Of a stretch of DNA of 10,965 nt, positions 6,174 through 10,965 are shown one piece after another (positions within the stretch are counted from its first letter, which is position 1; every line of letters begins with the position of its first letter). The notes under the pieces are model-generated. The model was not told the DNA's origin, made no database searches, and saw nothing but the letters and a program-made list of their open reading frames with translations. The stretch comes from Deltaproteobacteria bacterium (GTDB lineage: Bacteria > Desulfobacterota > Binatia > UBA9968), in the NCBI GenBank assembly GCA_005878685.1, contig VBLN01000081.1:4307-15271 (forward strand), written 5' to 3'. The translations under genes were made by a program, and so were the position numbers.

Positions 6174-6734
6174 GTGACTGTAGCCAAGAGACCTCTCAAG
6201 AGTCGGACAAACCGCGCACACACTCCCCTGCCTGACTATCTAGCACCCGATCTCAATCTCTTATTTGTCGGCATTAATCCCGGTATTATCTCGGCGGCGG
6301 CCGGACATTACTACGCCAACCCGAGAAACAGTTTTTGGCGATTATTACATGAAGCCGGGCTGACTCGAGCGCAGCTAAGACCGGAGGAGGATCATCGAAT
6401 GCCACAGCTCGGCTACGGGCTTACCGACATCGTTAAGCGGCCCTCACACGGGGCGGGAGACTTAAAGACCCGTGAGTTTATAGCTAACCGACACCGTCTC
6501 CTAGAAATCGTAGAGCGCTATAAACCCAGAGCGGTCTGCTTCAATAGCAAGACGGCTTTCGAAGGGTTCTTCGGCAAAGGCACCCTTCGAACTTTCGGCC
6601 CCCAGGCGGTCACTCTAGCCGACACGTCGGTTTTCGTCCTTCCCTCGACCAGTCCCGCGAACGCCGCCGTTCCGCTTGTCGTCAAGCGAAAGTATTTCAA
6701 AGCGCTAAAGAGGTGGCTTGAAAAGTCGAGCTAG
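6174..6734 (+). CDS. mug: Mismatch-specific uracil/thymine DNA glycosylase (Mug/TDG family)
   Basis: This 186-residue base-excision-repair enzyme of the uracil-DNA glycosylase superfamily, Mug/TDG branch, is expected to remove U or T from G:U and G:T mismatches and some alkylated pyrimidines. The active-site motif GINPG is at 33-37, with N35 matching the catalytic Asn of E. coli Mug and human TDG. It is followed by the YYANPRNSFWRLLHEAG segment that lines the pocket. GYGLTDIVKRPS is near 81-91. The DNA-intercalating loop VLPSTSPANAAV is near 155-166. A basic N-terminal tail of about 20 residues precedes the core. Length is normal for bacterial members. The start is taken as GTG 6174, with only a weak GAG upstream, so the exact start is less sure. 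It heads the plus-strand run containing the TatD relic and MutY. Confidence 0.92.
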   Translation: MTVAKRPLKSRTNRAHTPLPDYLAPDLNLLFVGINPGIISAAAGHYYANPRNSFWRLLHEAGLTRAQLRPEEDHRMPQLGYGLTDIVKRPSHGAGDLKTREFIANRHRLLEIVERYKPRAVCFNSKTAFEGFFGKGTLRTFGPQAVTLADTSVFVLPSTSPANAAVPLVVKRKYFKALKRWLEKSS

Positions 6735-6771
6735 GTGTAAAGAGAATGATCGTCACCCTTGAAAAAGAACG

Positions 6772-7496
6772 ATGTTCATTGATGCTCACGCACATCTAGA
6801 CAAATACGAGGGCTCGCTGGAGTCCGCCTTGGACGAAATCGAAGCGCAACAGATTTTTACCGTTGCCGTCTCGATGGATCCGGCGTCTTATCAGCGCAAC
6901 CTGGAAATCGGCCAGATGTGCGAGCTGGTGCTCCCCACTTTCGGCATCCATCCTAAAAGCGCAACGGAATATGCGGGTCGTTTGGAGGAGCTGGGCCCTT
7001 GGATTGAGCGAACTCCGGCGATCGGGGAAATCGGCCTCGACTTTCATTGGGTAGAAGACGCATCGCAATACCCATCTCAGAAAAAGGTACTGGAGTACTT
7101 TCTGGCCGCGGCGCGAGAGCAGAAAAAGATCGTCAATCTTCACACCAAAGGAGCGGAAAAGGAGATTCTTAACCTCTTGGATCGTTACGAGATTCAGAGA
7201 GCGATCGTTCACTGGTATTCGGGCCCGCGCTCTACTCGGACCATATCCGGGCCATAACCAAAGAATTGCCGCTGAACCAATTGCTTACGGAGACGGATAA
7301 TCCGGGCGGGTTAAAATGGCTGACGGGAAAGCTCGGCATGCCGGCAGTGCTCAGAGAGGTGATTCAGGCGATTGCCCAGCTCAAGGAAACGACCCCGGAT
7401 ACTATTGCTCGTGTCGCCCAGGAAAACTTCTCGCGTCTCATCAGGGGTGATCCTTGGCTTTCGGACTTGCGGGTTCGCATCCCGGCCTTTCACTGA
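6772..7496 (+). pseudogene. TatD-family metal-dependent hydrolase, broken by an internal out-of-frame deletion
   Basis: Two adjacent frames together encode a TatD-family hydrolase, a TIM-barrel metallo-enzyme family that includes 3'-5' DNases. The first frame (ATG 6772 to TAA 7257) carries the metal ligands in DAHAHLD (H6, H8), FGIHP (H60), GEIGLD (E86), VNLHTKG (H124) and VHWYSG (H147). The second frame is recognisable from 7221 (GPALYSDHIRAI) and carries TETDNPGG with the last catalytic Asp, then VAQENFSRL to TGA 7496. Intact relatives have roughly 15-20 residues between the HxxSG motif and the GPALxYSDH segment. Here the two are fused at TCGGGCCCGCG (7219-7229), so a short internal block is missing and the frame shifts. 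The first frame alone ends 11 residues after the junction. The product should be inactive unless the gap is an assembly error. It follows the glycosylase gene by 37 bp. HWYSG in place of the usual HCFSG points to a divergent TatD subgroup. Confidence 0.82.
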
Positions 7497-7545
7497 CCAT
7501 TCCGCCCCATCCACGCCTCTGCTTTTACGACGGCAGCAAGCCACA

Positions 7546-7574
7546 TTGATTCATTCCACCCGCTCGTGTACTTT
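7546..7574 (+). promoter_or_regulatory. Weak promoter candidate for the lipoprotein gene
   Basis: TTGATT (7546-7551), then 17 bp, then TACTTT (7569-7574). Four and three of six consensus positions match. It lies in the 115-bp gap ahead of the lipoprotein gene. The downstream GGGGAGG ribosome-binding site is far stronger than this promoter. Confidence 0.22.
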
Positions 7575-7611
7575 GATGTTCTAGCTTTTGAGATAGAAAA
7601 GGGGAGGCCTA

Positions 7612-8106
7612 ATGAAAAAAATAAACCGTCCGACGGTCCTACAGGTATTGGCGTTACTTCTCTTTAGCGCGCTGCTCGAAAGCTGCTCTCTTCTATATCC
7701 TGAGGATGAGGAACGGGAGGAGATCGTCGCTGGAATCCGCATCCCTGTTCCACGCGGAATGAATAAGTCGACGGAACAGCGAGTCGACTTGACTCTCCCG
7801 GGGCTCGAAGGCGGGACAGTGACCTACCAAGGAAATGTTGATCCGAACAAGATCGTCAGCTTCTATCAAACGGAGATGCCGCAGCGAGGCTGGTTGCCCA
7901 GAGCGAGGCTTGTAACCCAAGGAATCACCCAAGGCGGCACCCTCGCCTTTAGCAAGGATGCCAGGAGCGTGTTGATCCGAGTAAGTGGAACCGGGGGCGC
8001 CACCGTATGGAGCTCCGGCGTTACGGTACTGGACATTCTGGTCGCAGCCGTGGGCCTGCAGACTCCCAGCCCTCTCCAAGAAAAATCAACAGGATCGCCG
8101 CGATGA
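7612..8106 (+). CDS. Putative lipoprotein, 164 residues
   Basis: This is a secreted lipoprotein of unknown function. The N terminus has a classical lipoprotein signal: KK at 2-3, a hydrophobic core VLQVLALLLFSALL, and the lipobox LLESC with Cys25 as the lipidated residue. The next residue is Ser, so by the E. coli +2 rule it should go to the outer membrane. The mature part has an acidic linker (PEDEEREE), then IPVPRGM. The segment VDPNKIVSFYQTEMPQRGW follows, a 'FYxxxMxxxGW' pattern common in small bacterial lipoproteins and exported proteins. A beta-rich stretch (GGTLAFSKDARSVLIRVSG) and a C-terminal hydrophobic run (VTVLDILVAAVGL) come next. The start ATG is supported by GGGGAGG six bases upstream. 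It sits between the TatD relic and mutY, with no clear functional link to either. Confidence 0.82.
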   Translation: MKKINRPTVLQVLALLLFSALLESCSLLYPEDEEREEIVAGIRIPVPRGMNKSTEQRVDLTLPGLEGGTVTYQGNVDPNKIVSFYQTEMPQRGWLPRARLVTQGITQGGTLAFSKDARSVLIRVSGTGGATVWSSGVTVLDILVAAVGLQTPSPLQEKSTGSPR

Positions 8107-8138
8107 GTACCCACCGCCATCACTTTTAGGAGCAGACA

Positions 8139-8210
8139 ATGATTTTGATTCCTCGGACAAATGATGGCGCCGAGAAGAGAAATGGCGCCGAAAGCCCAAC
8201 CAGGACGTGA
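8139..8210 (+). other. Possible tiny ORF (23 residues) with an internal repeat
   Basis: In the 161-bp gap before mutY, ATG 8139 follows TAGGAG by about seven bases and opens a 23-residue frame ending at TGA 8208-8210. It contains an imperfect direct repeat of ATGGCGCCGA (8164-8173 and 8182-8191), giving DGAE and NGAE in the peptide. It resembles nothing I know and could be chance. Confidence 0.15.
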
Positions 8211-8267
8211 CAACCGAGCCTAACAAATCAATGCAAGCCTGGCCACGGAGCAAAGCATTCTCTCCTT

Positions 8268-9302
8268 ATGGATTTTAAGCGTCTCCGTCAAAAGCTTCTC
8301 CTCTGGTACGCCAGAAACCACCGCGACCTTCCCTGGCGCCGGACGCGTGATCCGTATGCCATCTGGATTGCTGAGACGATGCTGCAGCAAACCCAGGTTA
8401 AGACCGTTCTTCCCTACTACCGTCGCTTCCTAAACGCTTTCCCGACTATCCAGGCGCTTGATCGCGCTTCGCCACAGAGAGTCTTGACCCTTTGGGCGGG
8501 TCTCGGTTACTACCGCCGCGCGGAGAATCTCAAAAGGGCTGCGCGGAGAATCGTCCGCGAACATCACGGCAAGATTCCCAGAGATTGGAACCACCTGATC
8601 GCCCTGCCAGGAGTGGGCTCTTACACGGCCGGCGCTCTTTTAAGCATCGCGTTCGATCAGCCCTTCCCGGCGGTGGATGGCAATACCCGACGCCTTCTTA
8701 CTAGAGTGTTCAATGCAAAAAATGAGAAAGAGCTAGCAAAGATTGCCCGACGATTAGCCCAGCAGGCACAGCCCGGACGCCTCAACCAAGCGCTGATGGA
8801 GCTGGGGGCGACGATCTGCCTCCCACGAGATCCTCGGTGTGGGGAATGTCCGATCGCAACATTCTGCGATGCGTTCAAAACGGCCCGCCCGCTGATGACG
8901 CCAGCTGGGGTGCGAAAGCGACCGACCCGAAAAATCGACTGGCCTCTAGTATTGATCCAAAGCGGCGGGGAGATCCTTCTCCGCCGAAGGCCATCCGGCG
9001 GCCTTCTTGGAGGGCTGTGGGAAGCTCCGGGGGGAGAGAAGAGAAAAGAAGAGAGCGCAAAGGACGCTTTGATGCGCCATCTGAACGGCCTCGGACGTCA
9101 CGTAAAGTCCATGGTCCTCGTTGGTGAGATCCGCCACAGCATAACCGACCGTCGGATTCGGGCGACCATCTTTAACGTCCAGTTGCGCAAAAGAACGGCT
9201 CCCCCCGATTCGACCTGGAGTTGGATTGCGTCTTCGTCTCTCCAGCGACACCCCCTCTCGTCTTTGACCAGGAAAGCCTTGAGACTTGTCGCCGAGTCAT
9301 GA
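8268..9302 (+). CDS. mutY: A/G-specific adenine glycosylase MutY
   Basis: This 344-residue DNA repair enzyme removes adenine mispaired with 8-oxoguanine. The catalytic HhH-GPD domain occupies about 1-200. It includes the catalytic Glu36 in AETMLQQTQV, the helix-hairpin-helix LPGVGSYTAGAL at 113-124, and the catalytic Asp137 in AVDGNTRR. The [4Fe-4S] cluster cysteines C184, C191, C194 and C200 follow the expected C-x6-C-x2-C-x5-C pattern. After a linker, residues from about 224 form the Nudix-like C-terminal domain that reads 8-oxoG (LVLIQSGGEILLRRRPSGGLLGGLWEAPGG, then GEIRHSITDRRI). Everything needed for activity is present and the length is normal. ATG 8268 fits the family start, though no good ribosome-binding site is close. 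The stop overlaps the mtgA start by ATGA, so the two are probably co-translated. Confidence 0.96.
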   Translation: MDFKRLRQKLLLWYARNHRDLPWRRTRDPYAIWIAETMLQQTQVKTVLPYYRRFLNAFPTIQALDRASPQRVLTLWAGLGYYRRAENLKRAARRIVREHHGKIPRDWNHLIALPGVGSYTAGALLSIAFDQPFPAVDGNTRRLLTRVFNAKNEKELAKIARRLAQQAQPGRLNQALMELGATICLPRDPRCGECPIATFCDAFKTARPLMTPAGVRKRPTRKIDWPLVLIQSGGEILLRRRPSGGLLGGLWEAPGGEKRKEESAKDALMRHLNGLGRHVKSMVLVGEIRHSITDRRIRATIFNVQLRKRTAPPDSTWSWIASSSLQRHPLSSLTRKALRLVAES

Positions 9303-10096
9303 AAGCCTTGCTGGTCAAAAGCCTCTTGCTCTCTTTCGTCGTGGGACTGGCCGTTTTCGCCTACTTTAGCCTCCCTGACGTCTCGGTTCTAAAGAAAAAT
9401 AATCCCAAAACGACAGCGCTGATGGACCTTCGAGCCGAAGAATACCGGGAGAGAGGCCGAAAGCCGGTACAGCAACAAACCTGGGTTCCTTACCGTGCTA
9501 TCTCTGATCATCTCAAGAGAGCGATCATCATAAGCGAAGACGCCTCCTTCTTTAGCCACCAAGGGGTTGATATGTATGAACTCAAGGAAGCATTCAAAGA
9601 GAATTGGGAGAAAGGAACTTTTAAGCGGGGCGGCAGTACGATTACCATGCAGCTGGCAAAAAATCTTTATCTGAATCCTTCGAAAAACCCGATCCGTAAA
9701 CTGCAAGAGATCGCGATTACCTGGCAACTGGAGCACGCGCTATCCAAACAAAGGATCTTTGAGATCTATTTAAATGTGATCGAATGGGGGGCTGGCATCT
9801 ATGGAGCCGAAGCGGCGTCCCGACACTATTTCTCCAAGTCTGCGTCCGACCTCAACCCGTCGGAAGCGGCCACGCTCGCTGCACTACTTCCAAATCCTAG
9901 GAACCCGCGGGAAAAGGGACTTCTGTATAGAAGAAATCTCATCTTGACCCGACTGTTTCAGGTCGGCTACGTCAGCGAAGTCGAGGCCGAACAAGCAAAA
10001 AAGAGCCGTCTATTCCGTAACCAGGAGCTCCCTCCCGATCTCTCACCCTACCAGATCCGCGATTCGACCGGTCTTCTTGATCCTTTGTCTCATTAA
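9299..10096 (+). CDS. mtgA: Monofunctional peptidoglycan glycosyltransferase MtgA (GT51)
   Basis: This 265-residue inner-membrane enzyme polymerises lipid II into glycan strands in the periplasm. It has no transpeptidase domain. One N-terminal membrane helix lies near 5-24 (LVKSLLLSFVVGLAVFAYFSL). The GT51 domain follows, with the catalytic Glu80 in ISEDASFFSHQGVD, the GGSTITMQLAKNLYL motif from about 111, and the second conserved Glu145 in RIFEIYLNVIEWG. AAATLAALLPNPR-like residues near 190-200 complete the fold. ATG 9299 is chosen because it overlaps the mutY stop (ATGA) and puts the membrane helix at the N terminus. The frame is open to 9221, but that extension lies inside mutY and would bury the helix. 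A C-terminal tail of about 40 residues beyond the core is slightly longer than in E. coli MtgA. Confidence 0.94.
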   Translation: MKALLVKSLLLSFVVGLAVFAYFSLPDVSVLKKNNPKTTALMDLRAEEYRERGRKPVQQQTWVPYRAISDHLKRAIIISEDASFFSHQGVDMYELKEAFKENWEKGTFKRGGSTITMQLAKNLYLNPSKNPIRKLQEIAITWQLEHALSKQRIFEIYLNVIEWGAGIYGAEAASRHYFSKSASDLNPSEAATLAALLPNPRNPREKGLLYRRNLILTRLFQVGYVSEVEAEQAKKSRLFRNQELPPDLSPYQIRDSTGLLDPLSH

Positions 10097-10220
10097 AACT
10101 TAACACCTTCGTAACCTTTTTCCCGCTGCAAACGTCTAATTTAGGTAGAGGATTTGGACAATATCTGTCGATCCCTGGCTTCTGCCCACGGAAGTGGCGG
10201 AATAGGAAAGGAAACCCAAA

Positions 10221-10439
10221 ATGAAAGCGAATCACAACGAGAGAATGATCGATACGACGCTGGGAGAGGTTATCGCGGCGGTGAGTGAGGCCGCCTTTGA
10301 GTGCAGCAAGAACAGCACAGAGGCATACATTCTCGCGGGTTTCGTCTTAGAAGAGATTTTCAGGAAAAGTCCTACGGTGAATGGGCCACAAGGCCTCACC
10401 CTAAACCAGGTGTTCCCAAGAGAAGGTTATTTAAATTAG
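10221..10439 (+). CDS. Small protein of unknown function, 72 residues
   Basis: This is a probable real small gene. ATG 10221 is preceded by AGGAAAGGA at a suitable distance, and the frame fills most of the gap between mtgA and the convergent regulator. The product is mainly helical: a polar start (MKANHNERMIDTTLG), then an Ala/Glu-rich amphipathic stretch (EVIAAVSEAAFECSKN), then a second helix (EAYILAGFVLEEIFRK). A Gly/Pro/Asn-rich tail follows (NGPQGLTLNQVF). No membrane segment, signal peptide or metal-binding cluster is visible, and only one Cys is present. I do not recognise the family. The 124-bp gap upstream shows no clear promoter or terminator. Confidence 0.6.
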   Translation: MKANHNERMIDTTLGEVIAAVSEAAFECSKNSTEAYILAGFVLEEIFRKSPTVNGPQGLTLNQVFPREGYLN

Positions 10440-10502
10440 AGTCCACCCCTTTCAAGCATCACCGACACAATCTAGAGATTATAGCGGCGGTGCAGTTGGG
10501 TT

Positions 10503-10965
10503 TTACTGCGTGCGCTGCGGCCTCTTGATACCCAATTTTTCCATCCGGGACCGGAGGGTGCTAGGGTTGATGCCTAGGATTGAAGCGGCCCCTTGGCCAC
10601 CATGAATGACCCAGTTGGTTTCCATCAGCGCTCGGCTGATATGGGCGCGCTCCAAGTCCTCGAGGGTAGGTAAGCCTGAATCTTGTGGCGCGGTATCTAT
10701 CCGAAGCATCGATTCATCAATTCGTACTTTTGGCCCCTCCGCTACTACAACGGCCCGCTCGATCACGTTTTGCAATTCCCGAATATTTCCCGGCCAGGGG
10801 TATTTCGTCAGCCGATCCATCGTATCGTTGGATACTCCCTGAATCTGCTTCCCGAGCTTTTTCGAATATCGGCTCAGAAAGAAACTGACGAGGAGCGGGA
10901 TATCCGATTTTCTGTCCCTGAGCGAGGGCGCCTCCAGGGGAAAGACATTGAGGCGATAGAAAAGG
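10503..10965 (-). CDS. Sigma-54-dependent transcriptional regulator, C-terminal part (runs off the window)
   Basis: This is the last 153 residues of a sigma-54 enhancer-binding protein. The rest lies beyond 10965. The frame is open from the edge and begins LFYRLNVFPLEAPSLRDRKS, followed by DIPLL. That is the end of the AAA+ domain containing the arginine-finger region. Next comes the sensor II motif YPWPGNIRELQNVIERAVV. A short linker leads to a Fis-type helix-turn-helix (about 108-146) reading ISRALMETNWVIHGGQGAAS and ending STLRSRMEKLGIKRP. The insertion between the two HTH parts (WVIHGGQGAASILGI) and TLxSRMxKLGI are typical of the FhlA/HyfR-like group rather than NtrC. The ATP-binding Walker motifs and any sensory domain are outside the window, so the signal is unknown. 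It faces the 72-residue gene and stops 63 bp from it. Confidence 0.92.
   Translation of the reverse strand, partial: LFYRLNVFPLEAPSLRDRKSDIPLLVSFFLSRYSKKLGKQIQGVSNDTMDRLTKYPWPGNIRELQNVIERAVVVAEGPKVRIDESMLRIDTAPQDSGLPTLEDLERAHISRALMETNWVIHGGQGAASILGINPSTLRSRMEKLGIKRPQRTQ

Noticed and set aside
10440..10525. Terminator between the 72-residue gene and the regulator
   Set aside because: The best hairpin (GCAGT...ACTGC near 10494-10511) has only five pairs, lacks a U-run, and overlaps the regulator stop.

Overview
The window reads as a piece of a bacterial chromosome, most likely from a Gram-negative, probably uncultured, bacterium. The pointers are a lipoprotein with a lipobox, a stand-alone MtgA-type peptidoglycan transglycosylase, and a sigma-54 enhancer-binding regulator. 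Base composition is moderately GC-rich and even. Gene content (ornithine-cyclodeaminase-like and FAH-family enzymes, an SsuBC/TauBC-type transporter, an FhlA-like regulator) resembles deltaproteobacterial, Rokubacteria or NC10-like metagenome genomes, but I cannot fix the phylum by reading. No tRNA, rRNA, CRISPR array or intact insertion sequence was seen.

Region 1 (1-1400) is scarred. A PF06262-type zincin metallopeptidase gene (69-437) carries an in-frame amber codon just before its HEIAH zinc motif. It is followed by a frameshifted relic of the N-terminal zinc-binding domain of an IS91/IS801-like transposase (449-582). A consensus-like promoter (620-647) lies ahead of a 198-residue protein of unknown function (802-1398).

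Region 2 (1470-6100) is a metabolic island. A minus-strand ornithine cyclodeaminase/mu-crystallin-family gene and a plus-strand fumarylacetoacetate-hydrolase-family gene diverge from a 179-bp intergenic region. Facing them is a minus-strand ABC importer operon: ATPase, permease, permease. The two permeases are about 44% identical without gaps by hand count, and no substrate-binding protein is encoded nearby. The simplest reading is uptake and breakdown of an unidentified small organic acid or amino-acid-like compound.

Region 3 (6174-10096) is a plus-strand run of housekeeping genes: a Mug/TDG-like mismatch glycosylase, a TatD-family metal hydrolase broken by a short out-of-frame deletion, a lipoprotein, MutY, and MtgA. 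The mutY and mtgA genes overlap by ATGA. Two base-excision glycosylases plus a TatD nuclease relic give this stretch a DNA-repair flavour.

Region 4 (10221-10965) holds a 72-residue unknown protein convergent with the C-terminal part of a sigma-54-dependent regulator that runs off the right edge.

I see no new defence system or other multi-gene novelty. The most interesting signals are the three damaged genes in 7.5 kb, the paired paralogous permeases lacking a binding protein, and the OCD-like enzyme with Glu where the catalytic Asp is expected.
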